A stretch of 64,000 bases of DNA from an uncultured Microbacteriaceae bacterium (GCA_947487835.1 CANKXX010000003.1:310001-374000); one strand, 5' to 3'; counted from the first letter of the stretch, positions 34,040-43,153 are shown. Notes: a model not told the origin generated them from the sequence alone. Made by a program: numbers and translations.

Positions 34040-36520
34040 ATGAGCCGTACCCTGCTGCACGAAGGCTGGACCCTGCGAGCGCTGGGAGGGCCCGTGCCGG
34101 CCGACCTGCCCGCCGAGGTCCCCGCGACCGTCCCGGGAACGGTGCACACCGACCTGCTCGCCGCCGGGCTCATCCCCGACCCGTACCTCGACCTCAACGA
34201 GCACGCCCTCCAGTGGATCGGCGACTCCGACTTCGGCTACCGCACGACCTTCACCTTCGACGACGAGGGTCACGAGCGCGTCGACCTCGTCGCCGAGGGC
34301 CTCGACACCGTCGCGACGCTCGCCCTGAACGGCGCGGAGCTCGGCCGCACCCGCAACCAGCACCGCTCCTACCGCTTCGACGTGCGCGAGGCCCTCCGCG
34401 CCGGCTCCAACGAGCTGTCCGTCGACTTCGCCGCCCCGGTGCGCTCGGCGCGCGAGGCCGAGGAGCGCATCGGCGCCAAGCCCTTCGTCGGCAACGCCCT
34501 GCCGTACAACGCGCTGCGCAAGATGGCCTGCAACTTCGGCTGGGACTGGGGACCGGTGCTCACGACGGCCGGCATCTGGAAGCCGATCTACCTCCACCGC
34601 TGGTCGATCGCCCGCATCGCGCAGGTCGTTCCGCTCGTCACGGTGAATGCGGACGGCACGGGCCGCGTGGAGCTGCGCGTCGAGCTCGAGCGCACCAACG
34701 ACGAGCTGCTCAGCATCACCGCGCGTGTCGCCGGCCCCGGCGGCGCGGACGTGACGGTCGAGGCCGACGTCGAGGGGACCACCGCGGTCCTGGCACTCGA
34801 GGTCGAGAACCCCGAGCTGTGGTGGCCCCGCGGCTACGGCGACCAGCCGCTCTACTCCGTGTCCGTCGCGGTGTCCCAGAACCGCGCCGACGTGGACACC
34901 TGGAGCCACGACATCGGCTTCCGCACGGTCGAGGTCACGATGGCCCCCGACCAGTACGGCACGAGCTTCTCCTTCTCCGTCAACGGCCAGTACGTGTTCG
35001 TGAAGGGCGCCAACTGGATCCCCGACGACTGCTTCCTCCCCCGCGTCACCCGCGAGAGCTACGAGCGCAGCATCCGGGACGCCATCGACGCCGACATGAA
35101 CATGCTGCGCATCTGGGGCGGCGGCATCTACGAGAGCGACGACCTCTACGACATCTGCAACCGCGAGGGCATCCTCGTCTGGCAGGACTTCCTCTTCGCC
35201 TGCGCGGCCTACTCCGAGGCGGAGGAGCTGCGCAGCGAGGTCGCGGCCGAGGCCCGCGAGAACGTCGCCCGCCTCGCCCCGAACCCCTCGCTCGTGTTCT
35301 GGAACGGCAGCAACGAGAACGTCGAGGGCTTCTACTACTGGGGTTGGAAGGACGTGCTCGCCGAGGGCGAGGACTGGGGCCGCGGCTACTACGACGACCT
35401 GCTGCCGAGCATCCTGGCCGAGGTCGACCCCACGCGCTCGTACCTGCCGTCGAGCCCCTTCTCGCCCGAGAACTACGCGACGCCGCGCGACCCGAACCAC
35501 GGGCCCGTGCACAGCTGGGAGGTGTGGAACCGCCAGGACTACACGACCTACCGCGACGACATCCCGCGCTTCGTCTCCGAGTTCGGCTACCAGGGCCCGC
35601 CGAACTACTCGACCCTGACCCGCTCGGTGCACGACTCCCCGATGGCGCCGGACTCCGAGGGCGTGCTCTCCCACCAGAAGGCGGAGGACGGCAACGGCAA
35701 GCTGCAGCGCGGCTACGCCCCGCACCTGCCGGAGCCGACGAACTTCGACGACTGGCACTACACGACGCAGCTCAACCAGGCCCGGGCCATCCAGTTCGGC
35801 GTCGAGCACTTCCGCTCGTACTCGCCGCGCACGGCGGGCTCGATCATCTGGCAGCTCAACGACTGCTGGCCGGTCACGAGCTGGGCCGCGGTGGACGGCG
35901 ACAAGCGCCGCAAGCCGCTCTGGTACGCGCTGCGGTCGCTGAACGCGCCGCGCCTGCTGACCATCCAGCCCCGCGAGGGCGGCCTCGCCCTCATCGCGAG
36001 CAACGACAGCTCCGACGCCTGGACGGGTGAGGTGTCCGTTCGTCGCGTCGCCGTGGACGGCTCGGAGCTCGCCGCGCAGAGCGTGCGCATCGACGTCGCG
36101 CCGCGCACGAACGAGACGGTGCTGCTCGACGCGACCGTCGCCTCGGCCGGCACGCCCGAGGGCGAGCTCGTCGTCGCCTCGGCGGACGGCGCCCGCCGGG
36201 CGTTCTGGTACTTCGTCGAGGACCTCGAGCTCGCGCTGCCGGAGCTCGAGATCACAACGTCGGTGGACTCGGTCGACGGCGGGTACACCGTCGAGGTGAC
36301 GGCCAACGCGCTCGTGAAGGACCTCGTGCTGAACGTGGACCGGCTCGCTCCGGATGCGGTCGTCGACGAGATGCTCGTGACCCTGCTGCCCGGCGAGAGC
36401 CGCCGCTTCACCGTCACCGGCCCCGTCGGGCTCGACACGGACGCACTCGTGGCGCACCCCGTGCTGCAGACGGTGAACACGCTGATCCACGCGCGCCGCC
36501 CGGAGCACGCCACGGCGTAG
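34040..36520 (+). CDS. GH2 beta-mannosidase
   Basis: An 826-residue GH2 enzyme of the exo-beta-mannosidase type. The N-terminal sandwich carries RKMACNFGWDWGP (160-172), diagnostic of beta-mannosidases, then an immunoglobulin-like domain and the TIM barrel with NMLRIWGGGIYE, acid/base Glu426 in WNGSNEN and nucleophile Glu514 in SEFGYQGP. It is cytoplasmic (no signal peptide) and releases mannose from imported beta-1,4-manno-oligosaccharides. GGAGA lies six bases before the ATG. Transcribed divergently from the GH36 gene across a 152-bp region with an AT-rich pocket (TTAGTCAAGC). Confidence 0.93.
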   Translation: MSRTLLHEGWTLRALGGPVPADLPAEVPATVPGTVHTDLLAAGLIPDPYLDLNEHALQWIGDSDFGYRTTFTFDDEGHERVDLVAEGLDTVATLALNGAELGRTRNQHRSYRFDVREALRAGSNELSVDFAAPVRSAREAEERIGAKPFVGNALPYNALRKMACNFGWDWGPVLTTAGIWKPIYLHRWSIARIAQVVPLVTVNADGTGRVELRVELERTNDELLSITARVAGPGGADVTVEADVEGTTAVLALEVENPELWWPRGYGDQPLYSVSVAVSQNRADVDTWSHDIGFRTVEVTMAPDQYGTSFSFSVNGQYVFVKGANWIPDDCFLPRVTRESYERSIRDAIDADMNMLRIWGGGIYESDDLYDICNREGILVWQDFLFACAAYSEAEELRSEVAAEARENVARLAPNPSLVFWNGSNENVEGFYYWGWKDVLAEGEDWGRGYYDDLLPSILAEVDPTRSYLPSSPFSPENYATPRDPNHGPVHSWEVWNRQDYTTYRDDIPRFVSEFGYQGPPNYSTLTRSVHDSPMAPDSEGVLSHQKAEDGNGKLQRGYAPHLPEPTNFDDWHYTTQLNQARAIQFGVEHFRSYSPRTAGSIIWQLNDCWPVTSWAAVDGDKRRKPLWYALRSLNAPRLLTIQPREGGLALIASNDSSDAWTGEVSVRRVAVDGSELAAQSVRIDVAPRTNETVLLDATVASAGTPEGELVVASADGARRAFWYFVEDLELALPELEITTSVDSVDGGYTVEVTANALVKDLVLNVDRLAPDAVVDEMLVTLLPGESRRFTVTGPVGLDTDALVAHPVLQTVNTLIHARRPEHATA

Positions 36521-36539
36521 CGCGACTCGCAGCCCGCGC

Positions 36540-36596
36540 TGAGGTGCCGGACTCTGCTCCTTCCTCCGACGAGGAAGGACCGAGTACGGCACCTCA
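36540..36596. terminator. 57-bp cruciform-like hairpin with repeated outer arms
   Basis: Outer arms TGAGGTGCCG (36540-36549) and CGGCACCTCA (36587-36596) and inner arms TCCTTCCTC (36558-36566) and GAGGAAGGA (36571-36579), plus an ACTC/GAGT pair, give about 26 paired bases per side around a CGAC loop. It lies between the convergent beta-mannosidase and LacI genes and acts plausibly as a bidirectional terminator. Confidence 0.8.
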
Positions 36597-36632
36597 CGCG
36601 TTCTGGACGGGGGCGCGCGAGGCCCGGGAGGG

Positions 36633-37640
36633 TCAGGTCGAGGAGCGGACGACCAGCTCGGGCGAGAACACGAGCCGCGGATCGGCCGGCGGGGGCGTCT
36701 CGCTGCCCGGCATCACGGCCAGGAGCAGGTCGACCGCCGCCATGCCGAACGCCTCGTGCGGCGGCCGCACGGACGACAGGGGCACGAGCGAGTTCTCCGC
36801 GTACTCCGTGTCGTCGTAGCCGATGATCGCGATGTCCTCGGGGATGCGCATCCCATGGGAGGCGAAGACGTTGAGCATGCCGATCGCGACGAGGTCGTTG
36901 ATCGCGAACACCCCGTCCGGCCGCGCCGATGCGTCCCGCTCGAGGAGCTCCTCGGCGACCCGCCTGCCCTCCGCGATGACGTGCTCCTCGATGTCGATGA
37001 CCTCGAGTGTCACGCCCGGGGACTCCCGCACGGCGTTGCTCGCCCCCTGCAGCCGGTCGGCGACCTGCGACACGAGGAGCGGCCCGCCGACGTAGGCAAT
37101 GCGCCGCCGCCCCGTCTCGATGAGGTGGCCCACCGCGAGGGAGCCGCCCAGCACGTCGTCGATCGACACCGACGGCTGCTCCGGCGACGACGCGCGCCTG
37201 CCGACCAGCACGGACGGCGTCCCGCGGTCCCGAATGGGCGCGAGCCTGCTCTCGATGGGCCGCGACGACGCGATGAGCATGCCGCGCACGCCCTGCTCCT
37301 CGAAGAGCGCGAGGTACGAATCCTCGCGCTCGCGATCCCGCCGGGAGTTGGCGAGGAACACCGACAGCCCCGCCTCGGTGGCGCGCTGCTCGACGCCCTC
37401 GGCGATGGTCGCGAAGAACGGATTGCCCACGTTCGGCACCATGTAGGCGATGGTCGAGCTGTGCCCGAGCCGCAGCTGGCGCCCCGCGTTGTTCCGCACG
37501 AAGCCGAGCCGGTCCATCGCCTCCTGGATGCGGCTGGCCTTCTCGACCGACACCTTGGCGGGGTGGTTCAGGTAATGCGAGACCGTGCCGATGGAGACGC
37601 CGGACGCCGCGGCGACCTCGCGTATCCCGACCCTGGCCAC
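36633..37640 (-). CDS. LacI-family transcriptional regulator A
   Basis: A 335-residue LacI/GalR repressor: an N-terminal HTH (IREVAAASGVSIGTVSHYLN), hinge helix, then the sensor domain with MVPNVGNPFF, a dimer/effector part SIDDVLGG and IGYDDTEYAENSLVPLSS near the end. GTG at 37640 is the start, with GGAAGGA six bases upstream. Its target genes are not obvious; adjacent candidates are the beta-mannosidase and the GH36 gene. A TGCCTG/CAGGCA dyad lies 37 bp upstream at 37677-37692. It is a close paralogue of the next gene. Confidence 0.9.
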   Translation of the reverse strand: MARVGIREVAAASGVSIGTVSHYLNHPAKVSVEKASRIQEAMDRLGFVRNNAGRQLRLGHSSTIAYMVPNVGNPFFATIAEGVEQRATEAGLSVFLANSRRDREREDSYLALFEEQGVRGMLIASSRPIESRLAPIRDRGTPSVLVGRRASSPEQPSVSIDDVLGGSLAVGHLIETGRRRIAYVGGPLLVSQVADRLQGASNAVRESPGVTLEVIDIEEHVIAEGRRVAEELLERDASARPDGVFAINDLVAIGMLNVFASHGMRIPEDIAIIGYDDTEYAENSLVPLSSVRPPHEAFGMAAVDLLLAVMPGSETPPPADPRLVFSPELVVRSST

Positions 37641-37676
37641 GCATGTCCTTCCCCGTCGCGTCCCGCGACGAGACCG

Positions 37677-37692
37677 TGCCTGCAATCAGGCA
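37677..37692. promoter_or_regulatory. TGCCTG-CAAT-CAGGCA dyad upstream of LacI regulator A
   Basis: Perfect 6-bp arms separated by CAAT, 37 bp before the start codon of LacI regulator A. LacI operators usually have a central CG, absent here, so it may belong to another regulator or be chance. Confidence 0.3.
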
Positions 37693-37735
37693 ATCCTACG
37701 GAAGCCGCACGGCGCCCCCGAGCCGCCCGCCGCCT

Positions 37736-38758
37736 TCAGGACGCGGGGGCCGTCGATTGCCGCACGACGAGCTCCGGCTGGAAGACGACCTGCTCCCGGA
37801 GCGCGTCCGCGTCCACCGTGCCCTCCGCCTCCTCGCCGAGCAGCAGGTCGAGGGCCCGGTAGCCGATCATCCCGCTCGGCTGGCGCACGGACGAGAGCGG
37901 CACGACGGTGGCGCTCGCGAAGTCGATGTCGTCGTAGCCGAGCAGCGCGATGTCCTCGGGCACGCGCACGGAACCCGCCATCACCAGGGCCTGCAGCGCG
38001 CCCACCGCGAGCAGGTCGTTCGCCGCGAAGATCGCGTCGGGCCGGTCCCCCGGCGCGCGGTCGCGCACGAGCTCCCCCGCCGCGCGGCCGTCCAGCACGG
38101 TGAGGGACCGCGTCGGGATGACCTCCAGGGTGACGCCCGGGAACCGCGACGCGGCCTCGCGGGCGCCGGCCAGCCGGTCCGCGACCTGCCGGATGGTGAA
38201 CGGCCCGCCTACGAACGCGATGCGCCTGCGGCCCGTCTCGGCGAGGTGGGTCACGGCCATGCGGCCGCCCGCCACGTCGTCGACGGACACCGAGGAGAAG
38301 TCCGAGTCGTCGGTCATCCGGTCCACGAGCACCGTCGGGATGCCGTGCTTGCGGAGCCGGGCGAGGCGGGGAAGGGCGTCGGCCAGGGGTGAGATGAGCA
38401 CGCCGCGCACCCGCTGCTCCTCGAACATGTCGAGGTGGGCGGCCTCCCGCTCGCTGTCCTCGTCGCTGTTGGCGAGCAGCACCGTGTAGCCGTCCTCGGC
38501 CGCACGCTGCTCGACCCCGCGGGCGAGGTCGGTGAAGAACGGATTGCGCACGTCGAGCACCACGAGCCCGATGCTCCGGCTGCGGCCGAGGCGCAGCTGG
38601 CGGGCGACGTCGTTGCGCACGAAGCCGAGCCGGGCGATCGCGTCCTGCACGCGGGCGGCGGTGTCGGGCGACACCCGGTCCGGCCGGTTGAGCACGTTGG
38701 ACACGGTGCCGACGGACACGCCCGCGAGCGACGCCACGTCCCGAACACTCACCGCCAC
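37736..38758 (-). CDS. LacI-family transcriptional regulator B
   Basis: A 340-residue LacI-type repressor: HTH with VRDVASLAGVSVGTVSNVLN, split motifs VRDVASLAG and VSVGTVSNVLN, hinge (LRLGRSRSIG) and the sensor domain (VVLDVRNPFF, VSVDDVAGG, ALLGYDDIDFASA). The chosen GTG at 38758 has GGGGAGC five bases upstream. Paralogous to regulator A throughout. It is divergent from the SMP-30-type gene with only 24 bp between start codons, so each promoter must overlap the other gene. It is the best-placed candidate for binding the TTGAAACGTGTCAA operators nearby, by position only. Confidence 0.9.
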   Translation of the reverse strand: MAVSVRDVASLAGVSVGTVSNVLNRPDRVSPDTAARVQDAIARLGFVRNDVARQLRLGRSRSIGLVVLDVRNPFFTDLARGVEQRAAEDGYTVLLANSDEDSEREAAHLDMFEEQRVRGVLISPLADALPRLARLRKHGIPTVLVDRMTDDSDFSSVSVDDVAGGRMAVTHLAETGRRRIAFVGGPFTIRQVADRLAGAREAASRFPGVTLEVIPTRSLTVLDGRAAGELVRDRAPGDRPDAIFAANDLLAVGALQALVMAGSVRVPEDIALLGYDDIDFASATVVPLSSVRQPSGMIGYRALDLLLGEEAEGTVDADALREQVVFQPELVVRQSTAPAS

Positions 38759-38782
38759 GAAGCTCCCCGATCTCTGTCTGTC

Positions 38783-39658
38783 ATGCTTGTCGCCGTGACC
38801 GAACTTACCCCGCCGGATGCGACGCTCGAGCAGCTCTACACCGGCACGGAGTGGGCCGAGGGCCCGCTCTGGCTGCCCACGACCCGCAGCGTGCGCTGGA
38901 GCGACATCCCCAACGACCGCATCCTCGAGTTCGATTCCGCCACCGGCGAGACCCGCGTCCACCGCGACGGAGTCGAGTTCACGAACGGCCGCACCCTCGA
39001 CCTCGACGGCGCCGTCGTGCAGTGCTGCCACGGCCGGCGCACCATCGAGCGCGAGATCGACGGGCAGCCGGTGACCCTCGCCGGCGCCTGGGAGGGTGGC
39101 CGGTTCAACTCGCCGAACGACATCGTCGTGGCGGCCGACGGCTCGATCTGGTTCACCGACCCGCCCTACGGCATCCTCTCGGACCGCGAGGGCCACGCCG
39201 CCCCACAGGAGTACGACGGCTGCTACGTCTTCCGCTTCGACGAGGCCAGCGGCGAGGTGCGCCCCGTCATCACCGACATGGTGCACCCCAACGGGCTCGC
39301 GTTCTCGCCGGACGAGAGCCTGCTCTACGTCTCCGACACCAACGAGGACGAGCACTGGATCCGGGTCTACGACGTCGTCGACGGCCAGTGCCGCAACGGC
39401 CGGCTCTTCGCGGTGATCTCTCCGGGCGCGCCCGACGGCTTCCGGGTCGACGAGTCCGGCCGCGTCTGGACCTCGAGCGGCGACGCCGTGCAGGTGCTCG
39501 GCACCGACGGCGCCGTGGTCGGCCGGATTCCCGTGCCCGAGCGCGTGTCCAACCTCTGCTTCGGCGGGGACGACGGCCAGGACCTCTACATCACGGCGTC
39601 GAGCAGCCTGTACCGCATTCGCGTGACCGCACGGCAGGCCGCGCGCCCCACCCGCTGA
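38783..39658 (+). CDS. SMP-30/gluconolactonase/LRE-like protein
   Basis: A 291-residue six-bladed beta-propeller lactonase. Family marks: EGPLWLPTTRSVRWSDI with the metal-binding Glu (EGP), FNSPNDIVVAADGSIWFTDPPYG with the Asn ligand, and VHPNGLAFSPDESLLYVSDT with a further ligand Asp. It hydrolyses sugar lactones such as gluconolactone; in this neighbourhood L-rhamnono-lactone is a natural guess, from the LRA2-type function of some relatives. ATG at 38783 has no clear ribosome-binding site; GTG at 38795 is an alternative. Divergent from LacI regulator B. Confidence 0.85.
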   Translation: MLVAVTELTPPDATLEQLYTGTEWAEGPLWLPTTRSVRWSDIPNDRILEFDSATGETRVHRDGVEFTNGRTLDLDGAVVQCCHGRRTIEREIDGQPVTLAGAWEGGRFNSPNDIVVAADGSIWFTDPPYGILSDREGHAAPQEYDGCYVFRFDEASGEVRPVITDMVHPNGLAFSPDESLLYVSDTNEDEHWIRVYDVVDGQCRNGRLFAVISPGAPDGFRVDESGRVWTSSGDAVQVLGTDGAVVGRIPVPERVSNLCFGGDDGQDLYITASSSLYRIRVTARQAARPTR

Positions 39659-39682
39659 GCGCGCTCCCGGGCCACGCTCCTT

Positions 39683-39696
39683 TTGCATCGTTTCAT
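39683..39696. promoter_or_regulatory. Weaker upstream copy of the rhamnose-regulon operator
   Basis: TTGCATCGTTTCAT matches the palindrome TTGAAACGTTTCAA at 11 of 14 positions, with the conserved central CG. It lies 89 bp upstream of the main operator of the CUT1 transporter operon and may be an auxiliary site. Confidence 0.4.
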
Positions 39697-39738
39697 AACG
39701 ACCGCGCATCGGCTGGCCGGGAGTGCACCCCGGCGCGC

Positions 39739-39785
39739 TTGACACCTCGGATGCCCCTGGCTAGTCTCCGTTTGAAACGTCTCAA
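39739..39785 (+). promoter_or_regulatory. Promoter and operator of the CUT1 transporter operon
   Basis: TTGACA (39739-39744) and TAGTCT (39762-39767) are 17 bp apart, a near-consensus sigma-70 promoter. The operator TTGAAACGTCTCAA (39772-39785) covers the expected transcription start, so a LacI protein bound there would block initiation. The gene start follows at 39813 with AAGGAGG. Confidence 0.8.
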
Positions 39786-39812
39786 TGGGGCGCTCACTTT
39801 CAAGGAGGAAAT

Positions 39813-41138
39813 GTGACCACAGCATTCATGCGCGGCCGTACGCGGCCGATCGCGGGCGCCATCGCCCTGCTCGGCGCGTCCGCGCTCCTGCTCACCGGCT
39901 GCGGCGGCGGTGGCGGGGCGGCCGAGACCGGCACGACGGAGCCGGACAAGCTGACGTACCTGAAGAACGCGGAGAACACGAACATCGAGCCGGTGCTTGA
40001 CGAGCTGGCGGGCGACCAGTGCGCGGACGCCAACGAGGCGCTGCCGCTCGAGGTCAGCTCGATCCCGCAGGCGGACCTCGACGGCCAGATCCAGCTGCTC
40101 GCCAGCCAGGACGCGCTGCCCGTGATGTTCGCGGCCGCGGGCACGCCGGCGGAGGGCGCCAAGCTGTGGAAGGCGGGCAAGCTGGTCGACTTCGAGAAGG
40201 AGCTCGAGGAGCTGGGCGTGCTCGACATGATCGAGCCCGCCGCCATCTCGACCATCGAGAACCTGTACGGCGGCGCGTTCGACTTCCTGCCGTTCCAGTT
40301 CAACATCGAGGGCATCTTCTACAACAAGGCCATGTTCGCCGAGCAGGGCATCGAGGAGCCGCAGACCTGGGACGAGCTCGTCGCAGCCGCCGAGAAGTTC
40401 AAGGCCGCGGGCGTCACCCCGTTCACGGCGTCGGGCGAGCAGGGCTGGCCGATCACGCGCCTCATCAGCAGCTACCTGTTCCGCTCCCTCGGCCCGGACG
40501 CGTTGCAGAAGGTCGCCGACGGCGAGGCCAAGCTCACCGACCCGGAGTACGTGGAGGCCGCACAGGCCGTCGCGGACCTCGGCGAGAAGGGCTACTTCGG
40601 CGAGAACATCGCGTCGCTCGACATCGACAGCTCCTACAACGAGATGCTCACCGGCAACGCCGCGATGATGTACATGGGCACCTGGTTCCTGCAGAACGCG
40701 AACGACCCGGAGAAGAACAAGGTCGGGGTCGAGAACATCGGCTTCATGCCGTTCCCCGCGGTCGAGGGCGGCGAGGGCAGCATCGACCAGTACCCGGCCA
40801 ACGTCGGTCTCCCGCAGACCTTCGGCGCGGCCACCTACACGCCCAAGGTCGGCGACTGGCTGAAGTGCATCACCGAGAACTACGGCCAGGTCGCGCTCGA
40901 GCAGAGCGGCAGCATCTCGGGCTTCAAGGCGAAGGAGCCCGTCGAGGGCCTCCCCACCCTGACCCAGGACGTGCAGGAGCGGATCGCCGGCAGCGAGACG
41001 AGCGTCCTCTGGTTCGAGGCGCTGTTCAACGCGAAGGCCGGCCAGGACTCCTCGAAGAACGCGGCGCTCCTCGTCACGGGGCAGATCACGCCCGAGGACT
41101 TCATGTCGCTGCTGCAGACGGATCTCGACCAGGGCTGA
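39813..41138 (+). CDS. CUT1 sugar ABC transporter substrate-binding lipoprotein
   Basis: A 441-residue solute-binding protein of the CUT1 (family 1) type. The signal peptide ends in the lipobox LLTGC near residue 30, followed by a Gly-rich linker. The body shows family segments ALPVMFAAAGTP, IEGIFYNKAMFAEQG, and YMGTWFLQNANDP. The GTG start has AAGGAGG upstream. The operator and later genes (GH78, rhamnose mutarotase) suggest that it binds L-rhamnose or a rhamnose-containing oligosaccharide. A hairpin separates it from the two permease genes. Confidence 0.88.
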   Translation: MTTAFMRGRTRPIAGAIALLGASALLLTGCGGGGGAAETGTTEPDKLTYLKNAENTNIEPVLDELAGDQCADANEALPLEVSSIPQADLDGQIQLLASQDALPVMFAAAGTPAEGAKLWKAGKLVDFEKELEELGVLDMIEPAAISTIENLYGGAFDFLPFQFNIEGIFYNKAMFAEQGIEEPQTWDELVAAAEKFKAAGVTPFTASGEQGWPITRLISSYLFRSLGPDALQKVADGEAKLTDPEYVEAAQAVADLGEKGYFGENIASLDIDSSYNEMLTGNAAMMYMGTWFLQNANDPEKNKVGVENIGFMPFPAVEGGEGSIDQYPANVGLPQTFGAATYTPKVGDWLKCITENYGQVALEQSGSISGFKAKEPVEGLPTLTQDVQERIAGSETSVLWFEALFNAKAGQDSSKNAALLVTGQITPEDFMSLLQTDLDQG

Positions 41139-41150
41139 CGACGCCTGATC

Positions 41151-41186
41151 GGTGGCGGCGGCTCCCCCTCGGAAGCCGCCGCCACC
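41151..41186 (+). promoter_or_regulatory. Intra-operon stem-loop between binding-protein and permease genes
   Basis: GGTGGCGGCGGCT (41151-41163) pairs exactly with 41174-41186 around ten bases, 12 bp after the binding-protein stop codon. Such hairpins protect or partly terminate the upstream message, giving more binding protein than permease. Confidence 0.65.
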
Positions 41187-41237
41187 GCTCCGTGAGCCCC
41201 TCGCCGATCCCGGCGCACACCACGAGAAAGGCCCTCC

Positions 41238-42119
41238 ATGAAGTCCGTCCTCGGCGACCGCAAGGCGATCGCCATCCTGCTCGGTCCCGCCCTGCTGGTC
41301 TACACGCTGTTCATGCTCGTGCCGGTGGTGTGGTCGTTCGGCTACACGTTCGTGCGGGGCAACGCGCTCGAGGGCTTCCGCTTCGCCGGCCTCGCCAACT
41401 TCACCCGCCTCTTCTCCGACCCCGACGTGATCGAGGCCTTCGGCTTCACCCTCAAGTACGCGGTGCTCATGACGGTGGGCCAGGTCGTGCTCGGCTACGG
41501 GCTCGCCCTCCTCTACACGTTCGTGCTGCGGCGGTCGTCGGCGATCATCCGCACGCTCGTCTTCTTCCCGGTCGTCGTGCCCACGGTGGCCATCGCGATC
41601 CTGTACCAGAAGCTCTTCCAGTCGGCACCCCGGGACGGGCTCGTCAACGAGCTGCTCGTCAACGTCGGCCTCAGCGGCGTGGACTGGCTCGGGTCCGGGG
41701 ACACGGCCTTCCTCGTCATCGTGATCATGGACGTCTGGCGGTCGATGGGCTTCTACGGCGTCCTGATCTTCGCCGGCCTGCTCGACATCCCCGAGGACAT
41801 CATCGAGTCCGCCCGCATCGACGGCGCCCGGCAGTGGTCGCTCTTCCGGCACATCGTGCTGCCCCTGTCACTGCCGATCCTGTTCTCGTCGATCATCTTC
41901 AGCATCAACGGCACCATCAAGGTCTTCGACTCCGTGTTCGCTCTCACCGGCGGCGGACCGGGCAACGACACGACCCCACTCACGCTGTACATGTACCGCA
42001 CCGCGTTCGCCTTCAGCGACTACGGATACGGCAGCACCATCGCGCTGCTGCTGACGATCATGTGCCTCGTCGTGACCCTGTTCATCTTCCGGTCGTCGCG
42101 CCGCGACGTGACCGCCTAA
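41238..42119 (+). CDS. CUT1 sugar ABC transporter permease, MalF-like
   Basis: A 293-residue permease with six helices: an N-terminal KAIAILLGPALLVYTLFM helix, GFTLKYAVLMTVGQVVLGYG, and the EAA loop IESARIDGARQWSLFRHIVLPL, seen here in the motif SARIDGARQW. GAAAGG-type site upstream. Partner of the next gene. As in other actinobacterial CUT1 systems no ATPase is encoded in this operon, so an MsiK-type shared ATPase is expected elsewhere. Confidence 0.9.
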   Translation: MKSVLGDRKAIAILLGPALLVYTLFMLVPVVWSFGYTFVRGNALEGFRFAGLANFTRLFSDPDVIEAFGFTLKYAVLMTVGQVVLGYGLALLYTFVLRRSSAIIRTLVFFPVVVPTVAIAILYQKLFQSAPRDGLVNELLVNVGLSGVDWLGSGDTAFLVIVIMDVWRSMGFYGVLIFAGLLDIPEDIIESARIDGARQWSLFRHIVLPLSLPILFSSIIFSINGTIKVFDSVFALTGGGPGNDTTPLTLYMYRTAFAFSDYGYGSTIALLLTIMCLVVTLFIFRSSRRDVTA

Positions 42120-42130
42120 GGAGCGACACG

Positions 42131-43051
42131 ATGACGACGACCCAGGCCGAGAACCTCTCCCAGTCGGAGAACCTGTCCCGCCCCAACCCGTTCACCTCGA
42201 CCGCGCCGACGCGCCGGTCCCCCTTCTCCTTCCTGCGCCGGGTTCCGGTGTTCCTCACCATCGCGGTGCTCCTGGTCATCGAGATCTACCCCCTGCTCTG
42301 GCTGGTGATGAACTCGCTGAAGTCGAGCACGGAGTTCCTCAACACGCCGTCCTGGGCCCTGCCCCAGGAGTGGCGGTTCGACAACTACGCCGTCGCGTGG
42401 GAAACCGGCATGCTGGCGACCACGATCCGCAACAGCGCGATCGCGACCATTCCGTCGCTCATCATGATCATCATTTTCGGCGTCGCCGCGGGCTTCGCGC
42501 TCGAGGTGATGGTGTTCAAGGGCCGCGGCGGCGTGCTGCTGCTGATCCTGGCCGGCATCATGATCCCCGCCCAGATGGTGCTGCTGCCGCTCTTCACGAT
42601 CTTCTTCCAGGTGCGGCTCACCGGCTCGCTCTGGCCGCTGATCATCATCTACACCGCGCACGGGTTGCCGCTCACGATCTTCATGATGGCCACCTACTTC
42701 CGGGCGATACCCCGGGAGGTGTTCGAGGCGTCGACCATCGACGGCGCGACCATCCTCCGGTCGTTCTGGTCGATCGGGTTCCCGATGGTGCGCAACGCGA
42801 TCCTCACCGTTGCGCTCGTGCAGTTCTTCCTCATCTGGAACGACCTGCTCATCGCGATCACGTTCGCGAGCTCCCGGTCGCTCAACACCATTCAGGCGGG
42901 GCTGCTGAACTTCAGCGGCGAGTACGGGGCGACCGACTACGGGCCGCTGTTCGCCGCCATCTGCATCACGGTGGGCGGCATCCTCGTGCTCTACCTCTTC
43001 CTCAACCAGCAGATCATGAAGGGCCTGACGGCGGGATCCGTGAAGGGCTGA
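42131..43051 (+). CDS. CUT1 sugar ABC transporter permease, MalG-like
   Basis: A 306-residue MalG-type permease. A 40-residue Ser/Pro-rich cytoplasmic N-tail precedes six helices; the EAA loop reads FEASTIDGATILRSFW and the protein ends FLNQQIMKGLTAGSVKG, typical for the family. ATG at 42131 lies seven bases after AGGAG and eleven bases after the previous stop. It completes the transporter operon, which ends at a GC-rich hairpin 56 bp downstream. Confidence 0.9.
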   Translation: MTTTQAENLSQSENLSRPNPFTSTAPTRRSPFSFLRRVPVFLTIAVLLVIEIYPLLWLVMNSLKSSTEFLNTPSWALPQEWRFDNYAVAWETGMLATTIRNSAIATIPSLIMIIIFGVAAGFALEVMVFKGRGGVLLLILAGIMIPAQMVLLPLFTIFFQVRLTGSLWPLIIIYTAHGLPLTIFMMATYFRAIPREVFEASTIDGATILRSFWSIGFPMVRNAILTVALVQFFLIWNDLLIAITFASSRSLNTIQAGLLNFSGEYGATDYGPLFAAICITVGGILVLYLFLNQQIMKGLTAGSVKG

Positions 43052-43106
43052 CCGAGGCCCGGTGCCGGATGCGGAAGTGGTGTTCCGCCTCCGGCACCGG
43101 CACGAA

Positions 43107-43133
43107 GGGCCCCCACCGGCACGGTGGGGGCCC
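43107..43133. terminator. Hairpin after the CUT1 operon
   Basis: GGGCCCCCACC (43107-43117) pairs exactly with 43123-43133, with one extra closing pair around GCA. It separates the convergent permease and CMD genes and resembles the palindrome at 14201-14228. Confidence 0.8.
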
Positions 43134-43153
43134 TGTGCTTCGTGCTCGGGCTG

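Noticed and set aside
38759-39745. Minus-strand extension of LacI regulator B through the lactonase gene
   Set aside because: The HTH begins immediately after GTG 38758; the extension is antisense to a clear SMP-30 protein and has no family resemblance.
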